From: UPXZ01 sp018055865
GTDB taxonomy: Bacteria; Bacteroidota; Bacteroidia; Bacteroidales; Paludibacteraceae
Direction of reading: 5' to 3'
Length of the DNA: 64,000 nucleotides
Assembly: GCA_964292695.1 (NCBI GenBank)
Contig: CAXYWB010000004.1
Location: 5,280 to 69,279, forward strand
Position 1 is the stretch's first letter. Each line of letters starts with the position of its first letter. Below the pieces are notes generated by a model. That model was not told the DNA's origin. It saw only the letters and a list, made by a program, of their open reading frames with translations, and searched no databases. Both the position numbers and the translations under genes were made by a program. This document shows, one piece after another, positions 35,508 to 44,126 of this stretch.

Positions 35508-36626
35508 ATGAAAAAGATTCTAAAAATCACGTTGTGGGTACTTCTAGGATTAGTAGTACTGGGTACATTTTACTTTTTGTATCAAAAATCCAAACCAAAA
35601 ATCACCAGGTATGAAATCGAGACAGTTACAAAAGGCTCTATCGAAAAAAGAACGGTGGCTACCGGCAAAGTGGAGCCCCGAAACGAAATTCTGATTAAGC
35701 CCCAGATGTCGGGTATTATTTCGGAAGTTTACAAGCAGGCAGGCGATGCTGTGAAAGCCGGAGACATTATAGCCAAAATCAAGGTTGTGCCGGATATGGT
35801 CAACCTTAATTCGGCCGAATCGCGCGTACAACTTGCCAAACTGGCTTACGAACAAGCACTTACAGTATTCAATCGCGACAAGGCGCTTTTTGAAAAACAG
35901 GTAATTTCAAAAGAAGAATTTGAAAAAACCACGTTGACATTGAATAATAATAAGGAAGAACTGAAAACCGCTCAGGACAATTTAAGTCTGGTACGTGAAG
36001 GTATTTCGAGCCGTACGGGTGCTTACAGCAACACACTGGTACGCTCAACCGTTACGGGCACCATACTCGATGTGCCCGTAAAAGTGGGAAATTCAGTGAT
36101 TCAGTCCAACAACTTCAACGATGGAACCACCATTGCTACCGTTGCCAATATGAACGACATGCTTTTTGTGGGAAAACTGGACGAAACCGAAGTGGGCAGA
36201 GTTCATACCGGAATGCCTATGACCATTACCATCGGGGCACTACAGGACAATAAACTTGCGGCCAATCTGGAATACATAGCACCGAAAGGTACCGAAGAAA
36301 GCGGCGCCATCATGTTTCAGATGAAAGCATCGGTCAGGGTTCCCTCAGACGTATTTGTACGGGCGGGCTACAGTGCCAATGCCGAGATTTTGCTCGAACA
36401 AGCCATTGATGTGCTTACCATACCCGAAAGCTGCCTGGAATTCAGTGGCGACAGTGCTTTTGTGTACGTGCTGACCAAAGAAGAACCGCAGGAATTTAAG
36501 AAAACACAGGTAAAAATCGGACTTTCGGACGGTATAAACATCCAACTGAACGAAGGACTGAAACTGGATGAAAAAATCCGCGGAGCCGAAATAGTGGAAA
36601 CCAAAAAGGAAAAACCGAACCAATAA
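35508..36626 (+). CDS. HlyD/MacA-type periplasmic adaptor protein
   Basis: The protein of about 372 residues has an N-terminal membrane anchor (ITLWVLLGLVVLGTFYFLYQ), then a lipoyl-like hairpin half (KVEPRNEILIKPQMSGII), a long coiled-coil pair (about residues 100-165), the second lipoyl half with VRSTVTGTILDVPVKVGNSV, and beta-barrel and membrane-proximal domains. It would link the inner-membrane ABC permeases to the TolC-like channel encoded 10 nt downstream. ATG 35508 places the anchor at the very start; ATG 35481 would add nine residues. The 141-nt gap after the permease contains a degenerate palindrome but no clear promoter. Confidence 0.92.
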   Translation: MKKILKITLWVLLGLVVLGTFYFLYQKSKPKITRYEIETVTKGSIEKRTVATGKVEPRNEILIKPQMSGIISEVYKQAGDAVKAGDIIAKIKVVPDMVNLNSAESRVQLAKLAYEQALTVFNRDKALFEKQVISKEEFEKTTLTLNNNKEELKTAQDNLSLVREGISSRTGAYSNTLVRSTVTGTILDVPVKVGNSVIQSNNFNDGTTIATVANMNDMLFVGKLDETEVGRVHTGMPMTITIGALQDNKLAANLEYIAPKGTEESGAIMFQMKASVRVPSDVFVRAGYSANAEILLEQAIDVLTIPESCLEFSGDSAFVYVLTKEEPQEFKKTQVKIGLSDGINIQLNEGLKLDEKIRGAEIVETKKEKPNQ

Positions 36627-36636
36627 GCCCTGAAAA

Positions 36637-37941
36637 ATGAAAACGAACTATTTTTTAACCATTATTCTGATTTTCTGCACGTTACAGATTTCGGCACAAC
36701 GGGTGTGGACACTTCAGGAGTGCGTTGACACAGCGCTGATGAACAACCGCAACATCAAGCAGCAAAGGCTGAACTACAAATCGAAAGTAATAAGCTACAA
36801 TCAGGCAAAATCCGACCGGTTGCCCAATCTGAATGCCTCCATAGGTCAGAATTTTAACTTTGGACGTTCGCTGAGTGTGGATAATACGTACCAGAATTCG
36901 AATTCGCAGAATACCTCTTTTTCGGTTTCATCGGGCGTGAATCTTTACAACGGATTCAGAATGAAAAATGCCATTGAAGCACGTCAGGCAGAGCTGATGG
37001 CCGCAGGAGCCGATGTGCAGAAAATTGAGAAAGACATAATATTAAATGTATCGGCCGCATTTCTGCAAGTACTGCAAAACAAGGAACTGCTCCGGAATGC
37101 CGATAACCAGCTGCAAATAACCCGGGAGAACATGGCAAGAAGAAAAGAACTGATAGAAGCGGGCAAACTGGCTCAGGGCGAAATCTTCGAGATACAGGCG
37201 CAGGAAGCCAAAGAGGAATTATCACGCGTGCAGGCCGAAAACCAACTGCAGCTATCGCTGCTCGACCTGGCACAGGTGCTCGAATTAGATCATTTTCAGG
37301 ATATTGACGTGGCTGTGCCGGTTAATCTGCTCGAAAATGAACTGGCCCTGCTCTCGGCCGATGAGGTTTACATCAGCGCGTTGGCAAGCCGTCCGGAAAT
37401 AAGATCGGCACAATACCGCCTGGAAAGCAGCCTGAAAAACATCGAAATAGCCCGGGCCGGCTACCTGCCTTCGCTTTCGCTGGGGGCACAGTGGGGCACA
37501 GGATATTACAACATGAGCAATATGCCGACAAATCCATCTTTTGGTACACAATTTTCAAATAACATAAGCACAGGGGTCGGATTAAGCCTTTCTATTCCCA
37601 TTTTCAACCGCTACGAAGTGAAAAACCAGGTAGAAAATGCCAAACTCAACGTGGAAAGTTCGAAAATTGACATAGAAAACACTAAAATTGAACTGCGGAA
37701 AACCATACAACAGGCATATTATAACGCAATAGCAGCTAAAAACCGGTGGGAATCGAGCCAGAAATCGGTCACAGCGAACGAAGAGTCGTACCGGTTTGCC
37801 AGTCAGAAATTTGAAGTGGGCAGAGCCAATCAGTACGAAGTCAATCTGGCAAAAACAAATCTCTCACAGTCCATTTCCGAACAGACACAAGCCAAGTATG
37901 AATATGTGTTCAGAATGAAAATTCTTGAACTAATGAAGTAA
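36637..37941 (+). CDS. TolC-family outer-membrane channel protein
   Basis: The 434-residue protein has a signal peptide (MKTNYFLTIILIFCTLQISA) and the repeated helix-strand pattern of outer-membrane efflux proteins. The first repeat starts WTLQECVDTALMNNRNIKQQ and SFSVSSGVNLYNG is a barrel strand; the second repeat contains SRPEIRSAQYRLESS, with SLSIPIFNRYEVKNQVENAK as its strand-helix turn. Three copies form the channel through the outer membrane. It completes the tripartite exporter with the adaptor 10 nt upstream and the MacB-like permeases. Confidence 0.93.
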   Translation: MKTNYFLTIILIFCTLQISAQRVWTLQECVDTALMNNRNIKQQRLNYKSKVISYNQAKSDRLPNLNASIGQNFNFGRSLSVDNTYQNSNSQNTSFSVSSGVNLYNGFRMKNAIEARQAELMAAGADVQKIEKDIILNVSAAFLQVLQNKELLRNADNQLQITRENMARRKELIEAGKLAQGEIFEIQAQEAKEELSRVQAENQLQLSLLDLAQVLELDHFQDIDVAVPVNLLENELALLSADEVYISALASRPEIRSAQYRLESSLKNIEIARAGYLPSLSLGAQWGTGYYNMSNMPTNPSFGTQFSNNISTGVGLSLSIPIFNRYEVKNQVENAKLNVESSKIDIENTKIELRKTIQQAYYNAIAAKNRWESSQKSVTANEESYRFASQKFEVGRANQYEVNLAKTNLSQSISEQTQAKYEYVFRMKILELMK

Positions 37942-38002
37942 AATGGCAGAATAACGAACCTGCCTGATAGTAACCGTTCCTTAAAAAAAATATTTTTACA
38001 AT

Positions 38003-38335
38003 ATGAATGCAGACAACATTAAATCTCAAATGCGGAAAGGATATCTGGAATATTGCATCCTGCTTATTCTGAAAAAGAAACCTGCGTACGCTTCGGACAT
38101 CATAGCCGAACTGAAAGCAGTGAAGATGATAGTGGTGGAAGGCACCATGTATCCACTGCTTACCCGATTGAAAAACAGCGAATTGCTCGATTACCGCTGG
38201 GAAGAATCCACTCAGGGTCCTCCACGCAAATACTACGAAATGACTCCTAAAGGAGAAACTTTTCTGAACGATCTTGACGTAGCCTGGAAAGAAATCAACG
38301 AAGTTGTAGATAATTTAAAACAAAATATTCAATAA
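38003..38335 (+). CDS. PadR family transcriptional regulator
   Basis: A 110-residue winged-helix protein of the short PadR type: MRKGYLEYCILLILKKKPAY leads into the recognition region VEGTMYPLLTRLKNSELLDY and the wing GPPRKYYEMTPKGE, then a dimerisation helix. PadR proteins are typically ligand- or partner-responsive repressors of neighbouring exporter or stress genes. It sits between the exporter and the PspC/GIN genes and ends 19 nt before the latter, so it probably regulates this operon. No operator is obvious. Confidence 0.93.
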   Translation: MNADNIKSQMRKGYLEYCILLILKKKPAYASDIIAELKAVKMIVVEGTMYPLLTRLKNSELLDYRWEESTQGPPRKYYEMTPKGETFLNDLDVAWKEINEVVDNLKQNIQ

Positions 38336-38354
38336 ATCCATCCAAAACAGCGAT

Positions 38355-40037
38355 ATGAAAAAGACATTGACAATCAATTTGAATAATACGGTTTTCCACA
38401 TTGATGATGATGCGTATGAACTGCTGCAATCTTACCTGGCAGAAGTGAGCCATCATTTCAAGTCTGAAGCAGAAAAAGCCGATATCATGAGCGATATCGA
38501 AGCCCGGATTGCCGAACTTTTTTCTGAAAAAATGGACAAACAGAAAAACGTAATCACCATTGATGATGTAGATACCGTCATTACCATAATGGGAAAACCC
38601 AGCCAGTTTGTTGATGATGAAGAAGAAGAGGCACAGCAAGAAGCTCAAGCAGATACCGCAAAAAAGAAAACCCACAAAAAATACTACCGCGATACCGACA
38701 ATCAGCTGCTCAGCGGAGTTTCGGCCGGATTGGCGGCTTATCTCAACTGGGATGTAGCGCTCGTACGGATAATTTTTGTAGTATTGGCTTTTGTTACTTC
38801 GGGTACATTCGTTCTGATTTATCTGCTCATGTGGCTCATTGTTCCCAAAGCTGAAACAACCGCTCAGAAACTCGAAATGCATGGCGAAGATGTAAACATT
38901 GAAACCATCAAAAACAAAATGGTAGATGCCAAAGAATACCTGGAAAGCGATAAATTCAAACAAACTGCTACTGCTACCGGAAGCAAAATCTGGGAAGTGC
39001 TGCGGATATTTCTGAAAATCTTGTTGACAATAACCATGGCAATTGTGAGCATTATTGGTGTTATTTTAATTGCAGCACTTATCATCGCTCTCATTCTTTT
39101 CTTACTCGAACCGGATGCTATAACCAGCATTTCACCTCAGTTCTTTGCCATTTTCGGCGAAACATCGCCCGACAAAGTATTAATCCTGCTTTTGGCCTTG
39201 CTGCTTATTATCGGTTGTCCTATTTTCGCTTTGATATACTGGACTACGCGGATTATTTCCAACAAAAAGAAGTCCGGATCGTCTTCGGCATTATGGATTG
39301 CCGGTATTCTGTGGCTGGCAGGCATATTTATGTTTATCGGTACGGGGGCCGAAACAGTGAAAAAACTGAAACAGAGCGACAGCATTTCTTACAATCTGCA
39401 GTCGGACAATCCCGACTACACGGAGGATGTAAGAACGTTGGCCGATTTTACAGAAATCGAAACCTCGGGTGCCATAGACCTTGAACTCACCAATCAGCCC
39501 GAAAAATCAGTTTCGGTCAGCACGTTAAGAGAATATCTTACAAACGTGAAAACCGAAGTGACAGATGGAAAACTGAAAATCTACTCAACCGATAATCTGA
39601 TCAGACCCGTAATAAAAGTAAAAATTGGAATTGATTCAATAAGCCGGATAGATGCCCGTGGAGCATCCAACATAGATTTTACAAATTCATTTTCACAAAA
39701 ACATTTAATTATTAATCTCCGCGGAGCCAGCAAAGCAGATGTAAAAGTAAATTCGGCACAGAAATTGGAGTTTGATGTGCAAGGTGCAAGTAAAATAGAC
39801 ATCAGCGGTTCGGCCGATACACTTTTCATCAAAGGAGATGGCTCGAGCAAGATTGAATCGGACAACTTAACAACAAAAGTAGTACGGGTAGAACTGAACG
39901 GAGCCAGTCAGGCTGAAGTTTTTGCCTCGGAATCGTTTGAGGGACATGCTTTTGGAGCCAGTAGAATAACAGTGAAAGGGAATCCGGTGAAAAGAACGAA
40001 TGAATTTAATCCCGGTTCAAGCATTCAATATGATTAA
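38355..40037 (+). CDS. HAAS-like/PspC/GIN membrane sensor protein
   Basis: The 560-residue protein has four parts. Residues 1-90 are a cytoplasmic helical domain (EAEKADIMSDIEARIAELFS, then TIDDVDTVITIMGKP) like the HAAS/DUF1700 domains that often accompany PadR regulators. Residues 108-167 form a PspC domain (GVSAGLAAYLNWDVALVRI and a helix). Three or so further membrane helices follow (about 215-255, 270-295, 310-335). Residues about 375-560 are a GIN (DUF2807) beta-helix with repeated GAS turns such as DARGASNIDF, LRGASKADVKV and VQGASKIDISG, likely outside the membrane. The order suggests an envelope sensor acting on the adjacent PadR protein. Confidence 0.85.
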   Translation: MKKTLTINLNNTVFHIDDDAYELLQSYLAEVSHHFKSEAEKADIMSDIEARIAELFSEKMDKQKNVITIDDVDTVITIMGKPSQFVDDEEEEAQQEAQADTAKKKTHKKYYRDTDNQLLSGVSAGLAAYLNWDVALVRIIFVVLAFVTSGTFVLIYLLMWLIVPKAETTAQKLEMHGEDVNIETIKNKMVDAKEYLESDKFKQTATATGSKIWEVLRIFLKILLTITMAIVSIIGVILIAALIIALILFLLEPDAITSISPQFFAIFGETSPDKVLILLLALLLIIGCPIFALIYWTTRIISNKKKSGSSSALWIAGILWLAGIFMFIGTGAETVKKLKQSDSISYNLQSDNPDYTEDVRTLADFTEIETSGAIDLELTNQPEKSVSVSTLREYLTNVKTEVTDGKLKIYSTDNLIRPVIKVKIGIDSISRIDARGASNIDFTNSFSQKHLIINLRGASKADVKVNSAQKLEFDVQGASKIDISGSADTLFIKGDGSSKIESDNLTTKVVRVELNGASQAEVFASESFEGHAFGASRITVKGNPVKRTNEFNPGSSIQYD

Positions 40038-40050
40038 AAATAAAAAATCT

Positions 40051-40824
40051 ATGAAACGAAATTTAGTATGGATATGGTTAGCAATGATTGTTGCTTTACC
40101 TGTTGCTTCACAAACAAATGAAACAACAAAAAAAACAGAATATAAGGTGGTGTCCGAAGTCAGAAATGTAGCTTCGTTTGAAACCATCGATGTTTCCGGA
40201 AGATTTCTGGTAATGCTGTACCCCGGCACAAAGCCCGAAGTAACTGTAGTGGCTGCCGATGAATATATTTCCATCGTGCAGACTAATGTGGAAAAAGGTG
40301 TATTGAAAATCAACATGCTCGACCTGACCGACAATAAAAATGTCAGTATTGTCGACGGATTGAAAACCAAATACAACGATTATCTGATTCGTCAGCCTAT
40401 CGAAATTCACATTGCAGTTACCAATGTCACTAAAATATTTGTAAATGGAGTAACAACGCTCGAAACCGAATCGATGCTGAAATTACAGAATTTATATATT
40501 AATATTAATGACGCTTCAAAAGCTAATCTGAACATTGAAATCGACAACGGATTTATGGCTGCACTTTCCGGAGCATCTAAAATGGATATTTACGGTAAGG
40601 CTGAAAATGCCGATATAAGTGTAAGCGGCGCCAGCAGTTTTGAAGGGAAAGATTTCAAAACCTACAATGCGAAAATGACCTTATCAGGGGCAAGTCGTGC
40701 CAATATTCATGTAACCGAAAGCCTGGATGCCGAATTGAAAGGTGCCACAAAACTCGTATGCAGCGGCAGCCCGAAAAACATCAGGCAAAACGCTTCCAGA
40801 GGATCGAGTATCGTGATTAAATAA
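40051..40824 (+). CDS. Exported GIN (DUF2807) domain protein
   Basis: The protein of about 257 residues starts with a signal peptide (MKRNLVWIWLAMIVALPVAS) at ATG 40051, 13 nt after the previous stop; an ATG at 40030 is an alternative. The remainder is a GIN beta-helix domain with FETIDVSGRFLVMLYPGTKP and rung turns ALSGASKMDIYG, SVSGASSFEG, TLSGASRANI and ELKGATKLVCSG, ending RGSSIVIK. GIN proteins are exported and of unknown function, possibly adhesive or sensing. It resembles the GIN part of the preceding gene product and probably works with it. Confidence 0.87.
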   Translation: MKRNLVWIWLAMIVALPVASQTNETTKKTEYKVVSEVRNVASFETIDVSGRFLVMLYPGTKPEVTVVAADEYISIVQTNVEKGVLKINMLDLTDNKNVSIVDGLKTKYNDYLIRQPIEIHIAVTNVTKIFVNGVTTLETESMLKLQNLYININDASKANLNIEIDNGFMAALSGASKMDIYGKAENADISVSGASSFEGKDFKTYNAKMTLSGASRANIHVTESLDAELKGATKLVCSGSPKNIRQNASRGSSIVIK

Positions 40825-40842
40825 AAACTGAAACAGCGAAAA

Positions 40843-40890
40843 AAACACAGAATGCCGATAAGTTCAATCTCTTACCGGCATTCTTGTTTC
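40843..40890. terminator. Bidirectional terminator between the GIN gene and gcvP
   Basis: AGAATGCCGATAAG (40849-40862) pairs with CTTACCGGCATTCT (40871-40884) with one mismatch and an 8-nt loop. The A-run on the left gives a T-run on the minus strand, so it terminates gcvP well; the plus-strand tail is weaker. Confidence 0.8.
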
Positions 40891-40901
40891 ATTAAATATT
40901 T

Positions 40902-43751
40902 TTATTCCCAATCGGTAGTGGGACGGCAGGTGCAAACCAAATTTCGGTCGCCATACGCATTATCCACTCTCGCCACATTGATCCAGAATTTATTCTCGGC
41001 AACCCAAGGTGCCGGATAAGCCGCTTTTTGTCTGGAGTAGGGATGATTCCAATCTTCACCCACAATCTCATATTCCGGATGAGGAGCATTCATCAATACA
41101 TTATTGGTTTTATCAGCTTTGCCATCTTCTATTTCCTTTATTTCGCCGTAAATTTTAAGCATTGCATCGGCAAATTTGTCCAGTTCGGCAAGCGACTCGC
41201 TTTCAGTAGGTTCTATCATCAATGTACCATGTACGGGAAATGAAAGAGTGGGTGCATGATATCCGTAGTCCATCAATCGTTTGGCAATATCAGTTTCGGT
41301 GACTCCCGAAGTGGCTTTGAAATTTCGACATTCCAATATCAACTCGTGACCTACACGTCCTGTTTCGCCGGTATAGACAATTCCATACGTATCGCTGAGG
41401 CAGGCAGCCAGGTAGTTGGCGTTAAGAATGGCCATTTTGGTGGAACGGGTCAAACCCTCCTCGCCCAGCATTCGAATGTACCCATACGTGATAGTGAGCA
41501 CACCGGCACTTCCGTAAGGTGCTGCCGAAACCGTGTTTTTCCCGAATTTTTTATCCGGCAAAAACTCAGTCAAATGTTTTGCCACGCAAATGGGACCAAC
41601 GCCAGGACCGCCTCCGCCGTGAGGGATGGCAAATGTTTTATGCAGATTCAGGTGACACACATCGGCACCGATTATACCCGGATGAGTCAGACCCACCTGC
41701 GCATTCATATTGGCACCGTCCAGGTAAACCTGCCCGCCGTATTTGTGAATGGTTTCACACATATCTTTTATAGCCGTTTCGAAAATGCCGTGCGTAGATG
41801 GATACGTAATCATACAGCCGGCAAGTGTTTCAGCATGAGCTTCCGCTTTTTGATTCCAGTCGTCTATTTCTACGTTTCCTTTTTCGTCGCATTTCACCAC
41901 TACGGGAATAAAACCACACTGAACCGCACTGGCAGGATTAGTACCATGTGCCGAAGCGGGTATCAATACCTTGTTACGGTTATTATCCCCTTTTGAGATC
42001 AGGTAAGATTTGATAGCCAGCAGTCCGGTAAATTCGCCTGCAGCTCCCGAGTTTGGTTGCAGACTGCAGGCATCCAGACCGGTAATCTCACAGAGGTATT
42101 TTTCCAGTGATGTGATAAGTTCGTTGTACCCTTCCGTCTGATCTTTAGGTGCAAGCGGATGAATTCCGTTCAGCTCCGGCCGGCTCAGAGGAAGCATTTC
42201 TGAAGCTGCGTTCAGTTTCATGGTACATGAGCCTAATGAAATCATGGAATGGGTAAGCGAAATGTCGCGACGCTCGAGCTTCTTGATGTAGCGCATCATA
42301 TCTGTTTCGGTATGATACATGCGAAAAACATCGTGAGTCAAAAAGTCGGACGTGCGTTCAAACCTTTCATCGAACGATTTCAATCCCGTTATGTCTTGGG
42401 CTTCGGCATACACAGCATTGTTGCCAACAGCGGCAGCAAAGATATCAATCAGCGTATTTACATCATCCAGATCGGTTGTTTCATCAACACTGATTCCAAT
42501 TTCACCGGTTTCAAAATAATGAAAATTCACCTCATTTTCCAGTGCAATTTTTTTAAAATCATTTAGTTTAACATTTTCAGGAAGAAATATTTTTAATGTA
42601 TCGAAAAAATTTTCGTTTTCCTGATCAAACCCATAAACCTCAAGCACTTCATTCAGATAACTGGCAATGGAATGAATCCGGAGAGCTGTTTCCCTGATTC
42701 CGTCAGCTCCATGATACACGGTGTAGAATCCGGCCATGGTAGCCAGCAAAGCCTGTGCTGTACAAATGTTTGATGTAGCTTTTTCGCGTTTGATGTGCTG
42801 TTCGCGGGTTTGAAGCGCCATACGAAGGGCGAATTTTTCGTTTGCATCCTTGCTTATGCCTATTATTCTGCCCGGAATATCACGTTTGAATTCTTCTTTG
42901 GTAGCAAAATAAGCTGCCGATGGTCCGCCGTAAAACATCGGAATGCCCCACCGCTGTGTAGATCCGAAAACGATGTCGGCTCCCCATTCACCCGGAGGAG
43001 TAAGCAGCGCCAGACTCAAAATATCGGCAGCTACTGCCACAATGCAATTATTATCGTGGGCTTTAGTTACAAAATCGGTATAATCTTCAATGCTTCCGTT
43101 GGAGTTGGGGTATTGAATAATGGCTCCGAAAAACCGGTCGGTAAACTTCGCCTGCTCATAATCGCCCACCACCAATTCCATTCCCTGCACAAATGCCCGT
43201 GTGCGGATTACGGCCAGTGTTTGCGGAAAAACATTTTCATCTACAAACAGGATATTGGCGCCGGCTTTTACCTTATCGCGGCTTCTGAGGTTGAAAGCCA
43301 TGGTAGCGGCTTCGGCGGCGGCAGTGGCTTCGTCGAGCAGCGATGCATTGGCAAGAGAAAGTCCGGTGAAATCGGCAACTGCTGTCTGGAAATTGATCAA
43401 AGCTTCCAGGCGTCCCTGTGAAATTTCGGCCTGATAAGGTGTGTAGGAAGTGTACCAGGATGGATTTTCAAACACATTGCGCTGAATTACGGCCGGGGTG
43501 CATGTATCGTACCATCCCTGTCCGATGTATGAAGTGAAAAGTTTGTTTCTGGCTGCCAGTTCAGTTATGTGCTCGGCATATTGCCTTTCACTCAACGGAT
43601 CAGGCAAATCCAGCGTTTCAGAAAGACGGATAGATGCAGGAATCGTTTGTTCTATCAGGTTGTCAACGTTGTTAATTCCTATTTTCTGAAGCATTACCGA
43701 CTCATCCGTTTCAGAAATGCCTACATGCCTGTTTTTCAAGTAGTTATTCAT
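40902..43751 (-). CDS. gcvP: Glycine dehydrogenase (decarboxylating), P protein
   Basis: The 949-residue chain is the fused dimeric form of the glycine cleavage P protein, which decarboxylates glycine and passes aminomethyl to the lipoyl H protein. The N-terminal half (RHVGISETDESVMLQKIGIN) and C-terminal half are related; the PLP lysine lies in NLHKTFAIPHGGGGPG around residue 705, and SLGSCTMKLNAASEM and SAHGTNPASAVQ are conserved. gcvT and gcvH are not adjacent. No glycine riboswitch is seen upstream, only a simple promoter. Confidence 0.97.
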   Translation of the reverse strand: MNNYLKNRHVGISETDESVMLQKIGINNVDNLIEQTIPASIRLSETLDLPDPLSERQYAEHITELAARNKLFTSYIGQGWYDTCTPAVIQRNVFENPSWYTSYTPYQAEISQGRLEALINFQTAVADFTGLSLANASLLDEATAAAEAATMAFNLRSRDKVKAGANILFVDENVFPQTLAVIRTRAFVQGMELVVGDYEQAKFTDRFFGAIIQYPNSNGSIEDYTDFVTKAHDNNCIVAVAADILSLALLTPPGEWGADIVFGSTQRWGIPMFYGGPSAAYFATKEEFKRDIPGRIIGISKDANEKFALRMALQTREQHIKREKATSNICTAQALLATMAGFYTVYHGADGIRETALRIHSIASYLNEVLEVYGFDQENENFFDTLKIFLPENVKLNDFKKIALENEVNFHYFETGEIGISVDETTDLDDVNTLIDIFAAAVGNNAVYAEAQDITGLKSFDERFERTSDFLTHDVFRMYHTETDMMRYIKKLERRDISLTHSMISLGSCTMKLNAASEMLPLSRPELNGIHPLAPKDQTEGYNELITSLEKYLCEITGLDACSLQPNSGAAGEFTGLLAIKSYLISKGDNNRNKVLIPASAHGTNPASAVQCGFIPVVVKCDEKGNVEIDDWNQKAEAHAETLAGCMITYPSTHGIFETAIKDMCETIHKYGGQVYLDGANMNAQVGLTHPGIIGADVCHLNLHKTFAIPHGGGGPGVGPICVAKHLTEFLPDKKFGKNTVSAAPYGSAGVLTITYGYIRMLGEEGLTRSTKMAILNANYLAACLSDTYGIVYTGETGRVGHELILECRNFKATSGVTETDIAKRLMDYGYHAPTLSFPVHGTLMIEPTESESLAELDKFADAMLKIYGEIKEIEDGKADKTNNVLMNAPHPEYEIVGEDWNHPYSRQKAAYPAPWVAENKFWINVARVDNAYGDRNLVCTCRPTTDWE

Positions 43752-43778
43752 AGTGTTAATTGCTCTAAGTTTTTACTT

Positions 43779-43810
43779 CAAAGATAATTCATTTTCCATA
43801 TTTTCTGAAA
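43779..43810 (-). promoter_or_regulatory. Promoter of gcvP
   Basis: On the minus strand, TTTC (43810-43807) and TATCTTTG (43786-43779) are separated by 20 nt; the start codon is 28 nt downstream. Confidence 0.6.
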
Positions 43811-44067
43811 TTAAGTGTGGAATAAAATGTGAAAATATGCATTTTCTTTGTTTGTTATGTCATTTTACCGAATTAAGAGTCTATTTATCCACTTTTATAT
43901 CCCGTTAAAATCATTTCAATATTTTATAAATTAAAATTGATAGCTGAGAAAAAATTGACTTTGATGCTTATAATTTTAAGGTATTTGAAGAGAAAAAAAT
44001 CATTGAAATTCCATGAAACGTTTTCATTTCCTCCAGACGGCTATCAGTACTGCATTCAGAAATAGTA

Positions 44068-44096
44068 AAAAAAAAGTTGGATTAGCTCCAACTTTT
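44068..44096 (-). terminator. Terminator of ppdK
   Basis: AAAAGTTGGA (44072-44081) and TCCAACTTTT (44087-44096) form a perfect 10-bp stem with a 5-nt loop. On the minus strand it is followed by a run of T residues, 31 nt after the ppdK stop. Confidence 0.87.
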
Positions 44097-44126
44097 CTTT
44101 CTATATAAACAGTACTTATCCGCACA

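Larger units (their letters stand above)
43752..44126. other. 375-nt intergenic region between gcvP and ppdK
   Basis: It contains the gcvP promoter at its left end and the ppdK terminator at its right end. Between them the sequence is A/T-rich; a short inverted repeat ATGAAA/TTTTCAT near 44012-44026 is the only other structure. No reading frame looks coding. Confidence 0.5.

Noticed and set aside
41256..41996. A 246-codon open frame on the plus strand
   Set aside because: It lies entirely antisense to gcvP, whose product is conserved along its whole length. The antisense frame has no recognisable domain and its composition is that of a reverse-complement shadow.
43752..43810. Glycine riboswitch upstream of gcvP
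   Set aside because: The leader after the predicted promoter is only about 20 nt, too short for the aptamer, and no conserved riboswitch core is visible.
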